DNA of 43,611 nucleotides from Comamonas sp. lk (GCA_943324505.2 CALPLW020000003.1:1-43611); one strand, 5' to 3'; counted from the stretch's first letter, positions 1 to 13,679 are shown. Program-made: numbers and translations. The notes: a model not told the origin generated them from the letters alone.

Positions 1-971
1 GCATGCCCGGCCTGCTGGTCGGCGTGGTAGCTGCTGCGCACCATGGCGCCCACCGCGGCGTGCTTGAAGCCCATGGCATAGGCCTCGGTCTCGAACATTT
101 TGAAGGTGTCGGGGTGCACATAGCGCTTCACCGTCAGGTGCGAGCTGCTTGGGGCCAGGTACTGGCCGATGGTCAGCATGTCGATCTGGTGCGCCCGCAT
201 GTCACGCATCACCGCCAGGATTTCCTCATCGGTTTCGCCCAGGCCCACCATCAGGCCGCTTTTGGTCGGTATCTGGGGGAACATGGCCTTGAACTTTTTC
301 AGGAGGTTGAGCGAGAACTGGTAGTCGCTGCCCGGGCGCGCCTCTTTGTACAGGCGCGGCACGGTCTCCAGGTTATGGTTCATCACATCGGGCGGCGCGG
401 CTTTGAGGATCTCCAGCGCCCGGTCGTCACGGCCGCGAAAGTCGGGCACCAGCACCTCGATCTGGGTGGTGGGTGAGAGGGCGCGGGTTTTTTGGATGCA
501 ATCAACAAAATGGCCGGCGCCACCGTCGCGCAGGTCGTCGCGGTCAACGCTGGTGATCACCACATACTTGAGCTTGAGCTGGGCAATGGTTTTGGCCAGG
601 TTGTCGGGCTCGTTCACATCGAGCGGGTCGGGCCGGCCGTGGCCGACGTCGCAGAACGGGCAGCGCCGGGTGCACTTGTCACCCATGATCATGAAGGTGG
701 CCGTGCCCTTGCCAAAGCACTCGCCAATGTTGGGGCAAGAGGCCTCTTCACACACCGTTACCAGCTTGTTGCTGCGCAGGATGTCCTTGATCTCATAAAA
801 CCGGGTGCTCGGGCTGCCGGCCTTGACGCGAATCCACTCGGGCTTTTTCAGCACCTCTCCGGGTTGCACCTTGATCGGGATCCGCGACAGCTTGGCGCCG
901 GCCTTTTGCTTGGCGCTGGCGTCGTAGCTGGCGGTGCTTTGTGCGTCACGCACGGTGATGGGGGTGGTCAT
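1..971 (-). CDS. lipA: Lipoyl synthase (radical SAM), C-terminus truncated by window start
   Basis: Reverse-strand translation from ATG at 969-971: [11 protein letters not shown]...[13 protein letters not shown]...[15 protein letters not shown]...; both Cys clusters of LipA are present. Confidence 0.95.
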   Translation of the reverse strand, partial: MTTPITVRDAQSTASYDASAKQKAGAKLSRIPIKVQPGEVLKKPEWIRVKAGSPSTRFYEIKDILRSNKLVTVCEEASCPNIGECFGKGTATFMIMGDKCTRRCPFCDVGHGRPDPLDVNEPDNLAKTIAQLKLKYVVITSVDRDDLRDGGAGHFVDCIQKTRALSPTTQIEVLVPDFRGRDDRALEILKAAPPDVMNHNLETVPRLYKEARPGSDYQFSLNLLKKFKAMFPQIPTKSGLMVGLGETDEEILAVMRDMRAHQIDMLTIGQYLAPSSSHLTVKRYVHPDTFKMFETEAYAMGFKHAAVGAMVRSSYHADQQAGH

Positions 972-999
972 TCGAGTCCTGCGGTGAGGTGAGGGGCCG

Positions 1000-1698
1000 T
1001 CAGGGCGCCAGGTAAGCAGCCAGCTTGCGACCCAGCAGGTCAGCGGCCTCCTGCCAGGGCACCGAGACGCCAATTGTAGAAAGGTCCACCGTGGCTAGAC
1101 CAGCATAGCCGCAGGGGTTGATACGCGAGTAGGGTTCCAGGTCCATCGCCACATTCAGCGCCACCCCATGGTAGGTGCAGTGGCGGCTGACCTTGATGCC
1201 CAGCGCGGCAATCTTGCCTAGCCCGTTGAACACCGGCGCCGCGACCGGGCCGTCGGTTTTGGCGGGCCGTTGCGGCAGCAGAGCGTGTGAGCCCGGGTCA
1301 TCCAGCCGCACATAGATGCCGGGCGCGCCACCCACCCGGTGGCCGGTCACGTCGAAATGGGCCAGGGTGCGGATCACCGCTTCTTCAAGACGGTAGACGT
1401 ATTCTTTGACAAAGTAGCCGGCGCGCTGCAGATCCAGCAGTGGGTAGGCCACCACCTGGCCCGGGCCGTGGTAGGTGACCTGACCGCCGCGGTTGGTCTG
1501 CACCACAGGGATGACCCCTGGGTTGAAGATGTGCTCAGTTTTGCCCGCCAGCCCTTGTGTATAAACGCTGGGATGCTCACAAATCCATAGCTGATCCGGC
1601 GTTTCGGCGACACGACCGGCGGTGAAGGCCTGCATCGCCTCTACCGTGGGCAGATAGGGAACCAGGCCGAGAGTTTGGGGCGAGAGCGCCACGTCCAA
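1000..1698 (-). CDS. lipB: Octanoyltransferase LipB
   Basis: [24 protein letters not shown] and [25 protein letters not shown] motifs; adjacent to lipA. Confidence 0.95.
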   Translation of the reverse strand: MDVALSPQTLGLVPYLPTVEAMQAFTAGRVAETPDQLWICEHPSVYTQGLAGKTEHIFNPGVIPVVQTNRGGQVTYHGPGQVVAYPLLDLQRAGYFVKEYVYRLEEAVIRTLAHFDVTGHRVGGAPGIYVRLDDPGSHALLPQRPAKTDGPVAAPVFNGLGKIAALGIKVSRHCTYHGVALNVAMDLEPYSRINPCGYAGLATVDLSTIGVSVPWQEAADLLGRKLAAYLAP

Positions 1699-1704
1699 GG
1701 TGCC

Positions 1705-1995
1705 CTAAAGCACCACCTTCACCATCGGGTGGGTGGACAGGGTGCGGTACAGCTCGTCGAGCTGCTCCCGGCTGGTGGCCGTGATGGTGACGGTGACCCC
1801 CAGGTACTTGCCGCCCTTGCTTTCCCGCAGCTCGATGGTGCTGGCGTCAAAGTCGGGGTCAAAGGCCAGCGCGATGGTGGTGATGGCGTGCACCAGGCCC
1901 TCCACCTTGACGCCCATCACCTTGATCGGAAAGCTCGACGGGTAGGTGATCAGCGACGGTTGGGGCGTCGCATCGGGAGTGACCGGAGATGTCAT
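1705..1995 (-). CDS. DUF493 / YbeD-like protein
   Basis: 96-aa protein, YPSSFPIKVMG...; typical lipB neighbour. Confidence 0.85.
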   Translation of the reverse strand: MTSPVTPDATPQPSLITYPSSFPIKVMGVKVEGLVHAITTIALAFDPDFDASTIELRESKGGKYLGVTVTITATSREQLDELYRTLSTHPMVKVVL

Positions 1996-2003
1996 GGCGG
2001 CGT

Positions 2004-2909
2004 TTACGCAGCGCTGGTGACTGCGGTGCGTGAGGCTTGCTTGGCCAACTGGTAGCCGGTATACAGACGCTCACCCACTGGGCCGGGACGGCCGTTGCCG
2101 ACCGGTTGGCCGTCGAGGGTGGTGATGGCGAGTACCTCCTTGCTAGCGCTGGACAGCAGCAGCTCGTCGGCCTGCAGCACTTCGGCACGGCTGATGCGGC
2201 GCAGCTCAAACCCGATGCCCTGCTGCTGGCACAGCTCCTCGATCAATCCGTAGCGTATGCCCTCCAGCACCAGGTTGTCCTTTGGGGTGCCCAGCAGTTT
2301 GCCGTTCTTCACCACCCACACGTTGCTGGCGGCGGCCTCACTCAGGTAGCCGTCACGGAACATCACGGTTTCTGTAGCGCCAGCATCGAAGCTGATTTGG
2401 CGCGAGAACACCGCGCCCAGCAAACTGGTGCTCTTGATGTGGGCTTTTTCCCAGCGGAAATCGTCGGCGGTGACGCAGGCCACGCCCTGCTGGCGCACGG
2501 CCTCACTCGGCACACTCATCTTGTTGCTCATGACAAACACGGTGGGCGTGATGTTTTCTGGCATGACGTGGTCGCGCATGGCCACCCCGCGGCTCACCTG
2601 GATGTAAATCATCTGGTCGCCATTTTGGCCGTCAGCCCCCGTGGATTGGGCATAGTCTGCTATCAATTTTGAGGCAATGGTGGCCCACTCAGCCCGACTC
2701 ATCGGGTTGGTGATCCGCAGCTCGGCCAGGCTGCGCTCGAGCCGTGCCATGTGCTGGGCAAAACGGAAAGGCTGGCCGCCGTAGACCGGCACCACCTCGT
2801 AAATGCCGTCGCCGAAAATAAAGCCCCGGTCCATCACGCTGATTTTGGCGTTTTGAAGCTGGGTGAATTCGCCGTTAAGGTAACAAGGTAGGGAGGGTAG
2901 GTTGTTCAT
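2004..2909 (-). CDS. dat: D-amino acid aminotransferase (PLP class IV)
   Basis: FIFGDGIYEVVPVYGGQPFRFAQHMARLERSL; SEAAASNVWVVKNG; LEGIRYGLIEEL. Confidence 0.85.
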   Translation of the reverse strand: MNNLPSLPCYLNGEFTQLQNAKISVMDRGFIFGDGIYEVVPVYGGQPFRFAQHMARLERSLAELRITNPMSRAEWATIASKLIADYAQSTGADGQNGDQMIYIQVSRGVAMRDHVMPENITPTVFVMSNKMSVPSEAVRQQGVACVTADDFRWEKAHIKSTSLLGAVFSRQISFDAGATETVMFRDGYLSEAAASNVWVVKNGKLLGTPKDNLVLEGIRYGLIEELCQQQGIGFELRRISRAEVLQADELLLSSASKEVLAITTLDGQPVGNGRPGPVGERLYTGYQLAKQASRTAVTSAA

Positions 2910-3026
2910 CCTGTCATTATGCCGGGCAGATTTGAGGGTTTAACACTAGCGGGGCGCCCGCTCTGAGGCGATAAACTGCCTGGGCGATACGTCCACACCC
3001 GTCTCAATCCATTCAGGAGATTACCT

Positions 3027-3923
3027 ATGAAGAACCTTCTTTCCGCCGTGGCTACTGCCGCACTGCTGCTCGGCGCTGCCGGCCTGCAGGCCCAAACCCT
3101 TGACAAGATTCGCAAGGACGGTGCCATCACCATCGGTCACCGCGACTCTTCCATCCCCTTTTCATATCTGAACGACAAGCAGGAGCCCATCGGTTACTCG
3201 ATGGACATCTGCCTGAAGATCGCCGACGCGGTGAAGGCCGAGCTCAAGCTGCCCAATCTGGCGGTCAAAATGGCGCCGGTAACGTCTGCCACCCGCATCC
3301 CGCTGATGGCCAATGGCACGATTGACCTGGAGTGCGGCTCCACCACCAACAATGCTGATCGGCAAAAACAGGTGGCTTACGCCCCTACCACCTTCATCAC
3401 CGCCAACCGGTTTGTGACCAAGAAGGCCGCCAATGTGGCCAACTTTGACGGGCTCAAGGGTAAAACCATCGTCTCCACCTCGGGCTCGACCAACATCAAG
3501 CAGGCCACCGAACTCAACGCAGCGCGCAACCTGGGCATGAACATCATGGCCGCCAAGGACCATGCTGAGGCCTTTTTGATGGTCGAGACCGGCCGCGCTG
3601 TGGCCTTTGTGATGGACGACATCCTGCTGTACTCTCTGGTGGCCACGGCCAAGACCCCCGCCGACTACGTGGTGTCGGCCGAAGCCCTGTCGACCGAGCC
3701 CTACGGCATCATGCTGCGCCGCGACGACCCCAGCTTCAAAGCCCTGGTCGACCGTACCGTGGGTGGTCTGATGCAGAGCGGCGAGATCGAAAAAATCTAC
3801 GCCAAATGGTTCCTGGCACCGGTGCCGCCGAAAAACGTCAACCTGAACCTGCCGATCAGCACGGCGCTCAAGCGGACCTTTGCCAAACCCACCGATTCAC
3901 CCGAACCCAAAGTCTACGAATAA
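3027..3923 (+). CDS. gltI: Glutamate/aspartate ABC transporter substrate-binding protein
   Basis: Signal peptide plus LDKIRKDGAITIGHRDSSIPFSYLNDKQEPIGYSMDIC; followed by two permeases and an ATPase. Confidence 0.88.
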   Translation: MKNLLSAVATAALLLGAAGLQAQTLDKIRKDGAITIGHRDSSIPFSYLNDKQEPIGYSMDICLKIADAVKAELKLPNLAVKMAPVTSATRIPLMANGTIDLECGSTTNNADRQKQVAYAPTTFITANRFVTKKAANVANFDGLKGKTIVSTSGSTNIKQATELNAARNLGMNIMAAKDHAEAFLMVETGRAVAFVMDDILLYSLVATAKTPADYVVSAEALSTEPYGIMLRRDDPSFKALVDRTVGGLMQSGEIEKIYAKWFLAPVPPKNVNLNLPISTALKRTFAKPTDSPEPKVYE

Positions 3924-3965
3924 GCGTAGACCGGCGGCTCTGGCCGCCGAATCGGGCAGCAGCAG

Positions 3966-4712
3966 GTGAACTACAAGTGGAACTGGGGCATTTTCTGGGC
4001 GGATAACCCGGAAGGCTCCGGCACGTTTTTGTTCACGCTGGTCACCGGCCTGGGCTGGACGCTGGCCACGGCGATGTGCGCCTGGGCCATCGCGCTGCTG
4101 CTGGGCACCGTGGTCGGTGTGGTGCGCACCATGCCCAAGCCCAGGCTGGTGCGGCTGGGCAATGCCTACGTCGAGCTGTTCCGCAACATTCCGCTGCTGG
4201 TGCAGATGTTTCTGTGGTTTTTTGTGTTGCCCGAGTTGCTGCCGGTGCGCTGGGGCGACGCGCTCAAGCAGATGCCCAACGCGCCATTTTTCACGGCGGT
4301 GGTCTGCCTGGGCTGCTTCACCTCGGTGCGCATTGCTGAGCAACTCAAGGCCGGCATCCAGTCGCTGCCGCGCGGCCAGGCCATGGCCGGCACCGCACTG
4401 GGCCTGACGTTGCCGGCCACCTACCGCTATGTGCTGCTGCCGCAAGCCTTTCGCATCATCTTGCCGCCGCTGACCAGCGAGTTCCTCAACATCATCAAGA
4501 ACACCTCGGTGGCGCTCACGGTCGGCCTGATGGAGCTCACCGCTCGCACCCGCGCCATGCAGGAACTGACGTTTCAGGTGTTTGAGGCCTTTGCCGCGGC
4601 TACCGTGATCTACCTGCTGGTCAACTTGGTGGTGGTGCAGGGCATGCGCCGGCTGGAGCGCCGGGTGGCGGTGCCCGGCCTGATTGCCGGCAGCGCCACG
4701 GGTGGCCACTGA
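3966..4712 (+). CDS. gltJ: Amino acid ABC transporter permease (GltJ-like)
   Basis: HAAT/PAAT permease pattern VELFRNIPLLVQMFLWFF...GIQSLPRGQAMAGTALGL. Confidence 0.85.
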   Translation: MNYKWNWGIFWADNPEGSGTFLFTLVTGLGWTLATAMCAWAIALLLGTVVGVVRTMPKPRLVRLGNAYVELFRNIPLLVQMFLWFFVLPELLPVRWGDALKQMPNAPFFTAVVCLGCFTSVRIAEQLKAGIQSLPRGQAMAGTALGLTLPATYRYVLLPQAFRIILPPLTSEFLNIIKNTSVALTVGLMELTARTRAMQELTFQVFEAFAAATVIYLLVNLVVVQGMRRLERRVAVPGLIAGSATGGH

Positions 4713-4730
4713 GCACGGACCCCCATCACC

Positions 4731-5423
4731 ATGTTCAGCCAGTTTGACTTCAACGTCATCGAGCGCAGTTGGCATTACCTGTTTTTTACGGGGATGAGCT
4801 TCACACTGCAGCTCACGGTGATGGCCATGAGCGGTGGCATCGTGCTCGGCACACTGCTGGCACTGGCCCGACTGTCGAGCTTTCGGGCGTTGTCGATGGT
4901 GGCGGGCGCCTATGTCAACCTGATGCGCGGCATTCCGCTGATCCTGGTGATTTTCTGGTTCTACTTTTTGGTGCCCTACATCGGCCAGTGGGTGACCGGG
5001 GCGGACCAGCCGGTGCGGGTGGGCGCCTTTGCCTCCTGCCTCATCACCTTCATTCTGTTCGAGGCCTGTTATTACTGCGAGATCATGCGAGCCGGCATTC
5101 AGTCGATCCCGCGCGGCCAGGTGGCCGCCGGTTATGCGCTGGGCCTGAACTACTGGCAGTGCATGGGTAATGTGGTGCTGCCGCAGGCCTTTCGCAACAT
5201 GGCGCCGCTGTTGCTCACGCAGACCATTGTGCTGTTCCAGGACGTGTCGCTGGTCTATGTGCTGTCCATGCCCGACTTTCTGGGCGCCGCCTCCAAAGTG
5301 GCGCAGCGCGACGGTCGCTTGGTCGAGATGTACCTGTTTGTCGCCGTGGTGTACTTTGTCATGTCTTACGCCCTCTCCAGCCTGGTGAAACGGTTGGAAA
5401 GCCGCATTGCCATCATCCGCTGA
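4731..5423 (+). CDS. gltK: Amino acid ABC transporter permease (GltK-like)
   Basis: YVNLMRGIPLILVIFWFYFLVP...GIQSIPRGQVAAGYALGL. Confidence 0.85.
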   Translation: MFSQFDFNVIERSWHYLFFTGMSFTLQLTVMAMSGGIVLGTLLALARLSSFRALSMVAGAYVNLMRGIPLILVIFWFYFLVPYIGQWVTGADQPVRVGAFASCLITFILFEACYYCEIMRAGIQSIPRGQVAAGYALGLNYWQCMGNVVLPQAFRNMAPLLLTQTIVLFQDVSLVYVLSMPDFLGAASKVAQRDGRLVEMYLFVAVVYFVMSYALSSLVKRLESRIAIIR

Positions 5424-5450
5424 ACCCCAGAACCTGTTTATCGGCCCGTC

Positions 5451-6185
5451 ATGATTCAAATCAACAATGTCAGTAAGTGGTACGGCAGTTTTCAGGTGCT
5501 GGCCGACATCAGCACGGTGGTCAACAAGGGCGACGTGGTGGTGGTCTGCGGGCCCTCCGGTTCGGGTAAATCAACCCTGATCAAGGCCGTCAATGGGCTG
5601 GAGCCCTTTCAAAAGGGTGATATTCAGCTCAATGGCGTCTCGGTGGGAGACCCGGCCACCAATTTGCCGGCCCTGCGCGCCAAGGTCGGCATGGTGTTCC
5701 AGAACTTTGAGCTGTTTCCGCACATGAGCGTGCTCAAAAACCTCACCTTCGCCCAGGTCAAGGTGCTGGGCCGCAGCCAAGACGAAGCCGCCGAGCGCGG
5801 GCTGAAATATCTGGACAGAGTCGGCCTGCTGGAGCAGCGCGACAAATTCCCTGGTCAGCTCTCGGGCGGTCAGCAGCAGCGCGTGGCCATCGCGCGGGCC
5901 TTGTCGATGGACCCGGTGTGCATGCTGTTTGACGAGCCCACTTCGGCGCTGGACCCGGAGATGGTGGGCGAGGTGTTGGATGTGATGGTGCAACTGGCGC
6001 AAGAGGGCATGACGATGATGTGCGTCACCCATGAGATGGGCTTTGCGCGCAAGGTCTCTAACCGCGTGGTGTTCATGGACCAGGGCCGCATTGTTGAGGA
6101 CTGCGCCACAGAAGCTTTCTTTGGCCAGCCGCAGCAGCGCCACGAGCGGGCGCGTAACTTTTTATCCAAGATTCTGCAGTACTGA
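5451..6185 (+). CDS. gltL: Amino acid ABC transporter ATP-binding protein (GltL-like)
   Basis: Walker [10 protein letters not shown], signature [15 protein letters not shown], Walker [14 protein letters not shown]. Confidence 0.9.
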   Translation: MIQINNVSKWYGSFQVLADISTVVNKGDVVVVCGPSGSGKSTLIKAVNGLEPFQKGDIQLNGVSVGDPATNLPALRAKVGMVFQNFELFPHMSVLKNLTFAQVKVLGRSQDEAAERGLKYLDRVGLLEQRDKFPGQLSGGQQQRVAIARALSMDPVCMLFDEPTSALDPEMVGEVLDVMVQLAQEGMTMMCVTHEMGFARKVSNRVVFMDQGRIVEDCATEAFFGQPQQRHERARNFLSKILQY

Positions 6186-6191
6186 TCATGC

Positions 6192-6224
6192 TTGACCCGT
6201 CGCCCGCGGGTTTCTACGTATAAT
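6192..6224 (+). promoter_or_regulatory. Possible atp operon promoter (perfect -10 TATAAT; -35-like TTGACC at long spacing)
   Basis: TATAAT at 6219-6224 about 64 bp before the atpI ATG; TTGACC at 6192-6197 leaves a 21-bp spacer, so the -35 is doubtful. Confidence 0.4.
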
Positions 6225-6287
6225 CGAAGGCTTTGCGACAAATGCCATGCCAAAAATGGTGCATTGTGACAAATGGTGTAATTTGAT

Positions 6288-6758
6288 ATGCCGATAATCG
6301 CTTCCGCATCAGGGTTTGACTCCGAAGAGTCCGATGCCGTGCCGCATACGCCCATGACCGCCGAACAGGCGCAGGCACTGCGGCAGAGCGACCCCTCGGT
6401 CTCGGCTTGGCAGGTGGTGCGTTGGCAAGCCCTCACGGGCGTGCTGGTGGCCCTGGTGACATGGGTAGTGACCCGGTCAAGTGCTGCGGCGTGGTCGGCG
6501 GGCTATGGCGCGCTGGCGGTGGTGTTGCCGGCGGCATTGTTTGCGCGGGGCCTGTTAAGCCGCGTGGCGCTGAGCAGCCCTGGGGCGGCAGTGGCTGGGT
6601 TTTTTGTGTGGGAAATGGTCAAGATCGGCTTGACGCTGGCGATGTTGTTCGCCGCGCCCAGGTTGGTGTCCGAACTGAGTTGGCCGGCGATGCTGGTGGG
6701 CTTGGTGGTGACGATGAAAGTGTATTGGTTGGCGCTGCTGGTGCGCCCCAAAAAGTAA
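6288..6758 (+). CDS. atpI: ATP synthase subunit I
   Basis: Small four-helix membrane protein directly upstream of atpB. Confidence 0.8.
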   Translation: MPIIASASGFDSEESDAVPHTPMTAEQAQALRQSDPSVSAWQVVRWQALTGVLVALVTWVVTRSSAAAWSAGYGALAVVLPAALFARGLLSRVALSSPGAAVAGFFVWEMVKIGLTLAMLFAAPRLVSELSWPAMLVGLVVTMKVYWLALLVRPKK

Positions 6759-6807
6759 TTAAGTCGGCTTCCTCACGGAAGCCCCAAATTGAATAACGAG
6801 TAAACCG

Positions 6808-7665
6808 ATGGCTGCTGAACACGGACCGACCGCAGGTGAATACATCTCTCACCACCTGACGCATCTGCAAAACCAGCCCATGAAGGGCGTGATCGATTTC
6901 TCGGTTTACAACCTCGATTCCATTTTTTGGTCGGTGTTGTTGGGTGTGCTGGGCACTTTCATTCTCTGGAGAGCAGCCAAATCAGCGACGGCTGGGGTGC
7001 CAGGCCGGTTCCAGGCTGCGGTTGAAATTTTGGTTGAAATGGTCGACACCCAGGCCAAAGGCATCATCCACAACGCTGAAAGCCGCAAGTTGGTGGCTCC
7101 TTTGGCGTTGACGGTGTTTGTCTGGATCTTCTTGCTCAACGCCATGGACTTTCTGCCGGTCGACCTGATCCCGAAAATTTGGGAGCTGATCTACGGCGCT
7201 GCAGGTCACGACCCGCACCATGCCTACATGCGTGTTGTTCCCACCGCAGACCTGTCCACCACGCTCGGCCTGTCCAGCTCGGTGTTGCTGGTCTGCCTTT
7301 TCTACAACATCAAGATCAAGGGTTTTGGCGGCTGGGTGCACGAGCTGTTCACGGCGCCGTTTGGAGCGCATCCTTTGCTGTGGCCCGTCAACTTCCTGAT
7401 GCAGATGATCGAATTCGCTGCCAAGACGGTCTCGCACGGCATGCGGTTGTTCGGCAACATGTACGCCGGCGAACTGGTGTTTATGCTGATTGCCCTGATG
7501 GGTGGCGGTGCTGCACTGTCGTTGTCGGGCATTCTGTTGCCCATCGGCCAGGTCATCGTCGGTTCGATCTGGGCCATCTTCCACATCCTGATCGTTGCAC
7601 TGCAAGCCTTTATTTTCATGATGTTGACCCTGGTGTACGTGGGCCAAGCCCACGACGCCCACTGA
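6808..7665 (+). CDS. atpB: F0F1 ATP synthase subunit a
   Basis: [20 protein letters not shown] motif; operon position. Confidence 0.97.
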   Translation: MAAEHGPTAGEYISHHLTHLQNQPMKGVIDFSVYNLDSIFWSVLLGVLGTFILWRAAKSATAGVPGRFQAAVEILVEMVDTQAKGIIHNAESRKLVAPLALTVFVWIFLLNAMDFLPVDLIPKIWELIYGAAGHDPHHAYMRVVPTADLSTTLGLSSSVLLVCLFYNIKIKGFGGWVHELFTAPFGAHPLLWPVNFLMQMIEFAAKTVSHGMRLFGNMYAGELVFMLIALMGGGAALSLSGILLPIGQVIVGSIWAIFHILIVALQAFIFMMLTLVYVGQAHDAH

Positions 7666-7729
7666 TTGACATCCTTCTTCAGAGTTTCCCTTTCCCTTTA
7701 ACCATTAACTTTATCCTCAGGAGCTATAA

Positions 7730-7978
<249 letters not shown>

Positions 7979-8018
7979 TCGGCGGCTTTTTTACCCAACT
8001 GACTGAAAGGGTCTTGCT

Positions 8019-8489
8019 GTGAGTATCAACGCAACCCTGTTCGTCCAGGCCATCGTTTTCGCGATCCTGGTGTGGTTCACGATGAAATTCGTGTGGCCGC
8101 CCATCGCTACCGCGCTGGACGAACGTGCTAACAAAATCGCCGACGGACTCGCTGCCGCCGACCGGGCCAAAGCCGAACTCTCATCCGCCAACAAACGGGT
8201 GGAGGACGAGTTGGTCAAGTCGCGTACCGAGACTGCCGCCCGTTTGGCTGACGCCGAACGGCGAGCGCTGGCCATCGTTGAAGAGGCGAAGGGGCGCGCT
8301 ACCGAGGAGGGTGCCAAAATTGTGGCCACCGCCAAGGCAGAAGCCGAGCAGCAGACCGTCAAGGCACGGGAAGCTCTGCGCGAGCAGGTGGCGGCACTGG
8401 CCGTCAAAGGTGCCGAACAGATATTGCGCCGCGAAGTCAATGCCAGCGTGCATGCCGACTTGCTGGGCCGCCTGAAGACCGAGCTGTAA
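8019..8489 (+). CDS. atpF: F0F1 ATP synthase subunit b
   Basis: [29 protein letters not shown]... Confidence 0.96.
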   Translation: MSINATLFVQAIVFAILVWFTMKFVWPPIATALDERANKIADGLAAADRAKAELSSANKRVEDELVKSRTETAARLADAERRALAIVEEAKGRATEEGAKIVATAKAEAEQQTVKAREALREQVAALAVKGAEQILRREVNASVHADLLGRLKTEL

Positions 8490-8499
8490 GAGGACAACC

Positions 8500-9030
8500 A
8501 TGGCCGAACTCGCCACCATTGCCCGCCCTTACGCTGAGGCTCTGTTTAAGGCTGCGGCGTCAGATCTCGCAGCTGCGTCGGTCTGGGTTGAAGCCCTGAA
8601 GGACATCGCTGGCGATGCGCAACTGCAGCAATTTGCCGACAACCCAAACGTGACTGCTGCGCAGGTCCATGACTTGATCACCGGTGTCGCCAAGGTCGCC
8701 ATGCCGGACATGGCGCAGAACTTCTTGCGCACTGTGATTGAGAACGGCCGCCTGAGTGTCCTTCCGGAGATCGCGGTCCAGTTTAGGGCACTCAAGAACG
8801 CACAGAGTGGTGCGTCTGATGCCGTGGTGCACAGCGCTTTTGCCATCGACAGCGCTGCTTTGACTGAGCTCGGCAGCACGCTGGAAAAGCGGTTTGCGCG
8901 CAAGCTCAATTTGTCGGTCGAACTGCAGCCCGAGTTGATCGGCGGCATTCGTGTGGTGGTGGGGGACGAGGTCCTTGACTGTTCGGTCAAAGCCCGTCTG
9001 GAACAAATGAAAGTGGCATTGACAGCCTGA
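8500..9030 (+). CDS. atpH: F0F1 ATP synthase subunit delta
   Basis: [19 protein letters not shown]...[23 protein letters not shown]. Confidence 0.96.
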   Translation: MAELATIARPYAEALFKAAASDLAAASVWVEALKDIAGDAQLQQFADNPNVTAAQVHDLITGVAKVAMPDMAQNFLRTVIENGRLSVLPEIAVQFRALKNAQSGASDAVVHSAFAIDSAALTELGSTLEKRFARKLNLSVELQPELIGGIRVVVGDEVLDCSVKARLEQMKVALTA

Positions 9031-9079
9031 GGCCCAAAGCCCGGATTGCCAGCCCAACTAAAGAAAGAAGGAAAGAGTC

Positions 9080-10633
9080 ATGCAACTCAATCCCGCAGAA
9101 ATCTCTGAACTGATCAAGAGCCGTATCGAAGGCCTGTCCGCCAGCGCCAATGTCCGCAACCAGGGCACGGTCGTTTCCGTGACCGACGGCATCTGCCGCA
9201 TCCACGGCCTGTCCGATGTGATGCAGGGCGAAATGCTGGAGTTCCCCGCTGGCAGTGATGGTTTGCCCACCTACGGTCTCGCACTGAACCTCGAGCGCGA
9301 CTCGGTCGGTGCTGTGGTGCTGGGTGCCTACGAACACATCTCGGAAGGCGACACCGTCAAGTGCACGGGCCGCATTCTGGAAGTGCCAGTCGGCCCAGAG
9401 CTCAAAGGCCGTGTGGTGAACGCACTGGGTCAGCCGATCGACGGCAAGGGCCCGATCAACGCCAAAATGACTGACGTGATCGAAAAGGTTGCTCCTGGCG
9501 TTATTGCCCGTGAATCGGTGAGTCAGCCGATGCAGACTGGCCTGAAGTCGATCGACTCCATGGTGCCGGTCGGCCGCGGTCAGCGCGAGCTGATCATTGG
9601 TGACCGTCAGACCGGCAAGACTGCGGTCGCCATTGACGCCATCATCAACCAAAAGGGTCAGAACATGACCTGCGTTTATGTCGCGATCGGCCAAAAGGCC
9701 TCCAGCGTCAAAAACGTGGTGCGTTCGCTGGAGCAGGCCGGCGCCATGGAGTACACCATTGTGGTGGCTGCCACGGCTTCCGAGTCCGCTGCCATGCAGT
9801 ACGTCAGCGCCTACTCAGGCTGCACCATGGGCGAGTATTTCCGTGACCGTGGCGAAGACGCGTTGATCGTGTACGACGACTTGTCCAAGCAGGCTGTGGC
9901 CTACCGTCAGGTGTCGCTGCTGCTGCGCCGCCCCCCAGGCCGCGAAGCTTACCCTGGCGATGTGTTCTATTTGCACAGCCGTCTGCTGGAGCGGGCCGCC
10001 CGTGTCAATGCCGACTACGTCGAGGCCTTCACCAAAGGTGCCGTCAAAGGCAAGACCGGCTCGCTGACCGCGCTGCCTATCATTGAAACCCAGGCTGGTG
10101 ACGTGTCTGCCTTCGTGCCCACCAACGTGATCTCGATCACCGACGGCCAGATCTTCCTGGAAACCTCGCTGTTCAACGCCGGCATCCGGCCCGCCATTAA
10201 CGCGGGTATATCGGTGTCCCGGGTCGGTGGCGCAGCGCAGACCAAGCTGATCAAGAACCTCTCAGGCGGTATCCGGACCGATTTGGCGCAGTACCGTGAG
10301 TTGGCGGCCTTTGCCCAGTTTGCCTCTGATTTGGATGAAGCAACACGCAAGCAGCTCGATCGCGGCGCCCGCGTGACTGAGCTGCTCAAGCAGGCCCAGT
10401 ACAGCCCGCTGTCGGTGTCGCTGATGGGTTCCACCCTGTTTGCAGTGAACAAGGGCTTCCTCGATGACATCGCTGTCAACAAGGTACTGGCCTTCGAGCA
10501 CGGCTTGCATGCCCACCTCAAGGACAAGCATGCCGCGCTGCTGGCCAAGCTCGAAGCCGCCAAGGCCATGGACAAGGACGCTGAGGCTGAATTGAACACC
10601 GCCATTGCTGCCTTCAAGAAGTCTTTCGCCTGA
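9080..10633 (+). CDS. atpA: F0F1 ATP synthase subunit alpha
   Basis: [18 protein letters not shown]; full-length 517 aa. Confidence 0.98.
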   Translation: MQLNPAEISELIKSRIEGLSASANVRNQGTVVSVTDGICRIHGLSDVMQGEMLEFPAGSDGLPTYGLALNLERDSVGAVVLGAYEHISEGDTVKCTGRILEVPVGPELKGRVVNALGQPIDGKGPINAKMTDVIEKVAPGVIARESVSQPMQTGLKSIDSMVPVGRGQRELIIGDRQTGKTAVAIDAIINQKGQNMTCVYVAIGQKASSVKNVVRSLEQAGAMEYTIVVAATASESAAMQYVSAYSGCTMGEYFRDRGEDALIVYDDLSKQAVAYRQVSLLLRRPPGREAYPGDVFYLHSRLLERAARVNADYVEAFTKGAVKGKTGSLTALPIIETQAGDVSAFVPTNVISITDGQIFLETSLFNAGIRPAINAGISVSRVGGAAQTKLIKNLSGGIRTDLAQYRELAAFAQFASDLDEATRKQLDRGARVTELLKQAQYSPLSVSLMGSTLFAVNKGFLDDIAVNKVLAFEHGLHAHLKDKHAALLAKLEAAKAMDKDAEAELNTAIAAFKKSFA

Positions 10634-10667
10634 AAGCCACCTGAAGTAACAGCGAAGGAGCCTTTTT

Positions 10668-11564
10668 ATGGCAACAGGCAAGGAAATACGCGGCAAGATC
10701 AAAAACTTCGAGAGCACGAAGAAGATCACCAAGGCCATGGAGATGATCTCTGTGTCCAAGATGCGCAAAGCACAGGAGCGCATGCGGGCAGCCCGCCCGT
10801 ATGCGGAGAAAGTGCGAAACATCGCCGCCAATCTGGGCAAGGCCAACCCTGAGTATGTGCATGCCTTTATGAAGGCCAACGACGCGCGCGTGACCGGTAT
10901 GATTGTGGTCACCACCGACAAGGGCCTGTGCGGCGGTCTCAACACCAATGTGCTGCGGGTCGTCACCAACAAGTTGCGCGAAATGCAGGCAGCCGGTGTG
11001 GCCGTACAAGCGGTGGCCATTGGCAACAAGGGCTTCGGCTTCTTGAACCGAATTGGCGCCAAGGTGGTGTCGCATGTGACGCAGTTGGGTGACAAGCCGC
11101 ACTTGGAGCGTCTCATCGGACCCGTCAAGGTTTTGCTCGATGCCTACGGACGCGGCGAGATCAATGCGGTTTACCTGTCATACACACGTTTCATCAACAC
11201 CATGAAGCAAGAAGTGGTGCTGGAACAGTTGTTGCCCTTGTCGGCCGCGAAGATGCAGGCGGATTCACGCGCCAGCGATACTGCCGCCGGTACCCAACAT
11301 GGCTGGGACTACATCTATGAGCCCGATGCCCAGGCGGTGATTGACGAACTTCTGGTGCGCTACGTGGAGGCATTGGTGTACCAGGCCGTGGCCGAGAACA
11401 TGGCGTCTGAGCACGCGGCGCGCATGGTGGCCATGAAGGCTGCCACCGACAATGCGGGCAACGTGATCGGCGAATTGAAGCTGGTCTACAACAAAACCCG
11501 TCAAGCAGCGATCACCAAGGAATTGTCCGAGATCGTCTCCGGAGCTGCGGCGATCGGGGCCTAG
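10668..11564 (+). CDS. atpG: F0F1 ATP synthase subunit gamma
   Basis: [36 protein letters not shown]. Confidence 0.97.
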   Translation: MATGKEIRGKIKNFESTKKITKAMEMISVSKMRKAQERMRAARPYAEKVRNIAANLGKANPEYVHAFMKANDARVTGMIVVTTDKGLCGGLNTNVLRVVTNKLREMQAAGVAVQAVAIGNKGFGFLNRIGAKVVSHVTQLGDKPHLERLIGPVKVLLDAYGRGEINAVYLSYTRFINTMKQEVVLEQLLPLSAAKMQADSRASDTAAGTQHGWDYIYEPDAQAVIDELLVRYVEALVYQAVAENMASEHAARMVAMKAATDNAGNVIGELKLVYNKTRQAAITKELSEIVSGAAAIGA

Positions 11565-13019
<1,455 letters not shown>

Positions 13020-13031
13020 AGGACGGAGCGA

Positions 13032-13448
13032 ATGAACACCATCCACGTCGATGTGGTCAGCGCAGAAGAGTCCATCTTCTCGGGCGAGGCACGTTTTGTC
13101 GCCTTGCCCGGCGAGGCGGGCGAACTGGGCATCTACCCGCGCCACACGCCGCTGATCTCGCGCATCAAAGCGGGCTCAGTCCGCATTGAAATGGCCGACG
13201 GTAGCGAGGAGTTCGTGTTCGTCGCCGGCGGCATCCTGGAGGTGCAGCCTGACCGTGTGACGGTGCTGTCTGACACCGCCATCCGCGGCAAGGATCTGGA
13301 CGACGAAAAGGCCAACGCCGCCAAAGTGGCCGCGCAAGAAGCGGTCAAAAATGCCAAGACTGACCTCGATCTGGCCAAGGCGACATCTGAGCTCGCCGTC
13401 ATGGCCGCGCAAATTGCAGCGTTGCGCAAGTACCGTCAGAAAAAATAG
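13032..13448 (+). CDS. atpC: F0F1 ATP synthase subunit epsilon
   Basis: [42 protein letters not shown]. Confidence 0.97.
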   Translation: MNTIHVDVVSAEESIFSGEARFVALPGEAGELGIYPRHTPLISRIKAGSVRIEMADGSEEFVFVAGGILEVQPDRVTVLSDTAIRGKDLDDEKANAAKVAAQEAVKNAKTDLDLAKATSELAVMAAQIAALRKYRQKK

Positions 13449-13662
13449 CTTTGTTTCAGCCCGAATTGGGCTGGTCAGGCAGTTCGTTGAGGTTGTTGGC
13501 GCCGGATTACAGGTACAAGTGCTGCAAAAGCAGACCGCATCTGTAAGGAGATTCGCCACGGGTCCGAGCCAAGCGATCGAAGCCAGGCAAACTAGGCCTT
13601 TGCAATTTGGGCTAGTTGCGCCACCAAATTGGCGTCCAGCCTTTATCCACGTTGGCTTTTCA

Positions 13663-13679
13663 GCTATGAACTATATAGC
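13663..13679. repeat. 17-nt inverted repeat GCTATGAACTATATAGC overlapping a start codon
   Basis: GCTA-N9-TAGC; contains the ATG of the YheT-like hydrolase. Confidence 0.4.

Noticed and set aside
3897-5459. 520-aa minus-strand ORF opposite the glt permeases
   Set aside because: His/Gln/Arg-rich shadow of convincing plus-strand genes; no recognisable domain
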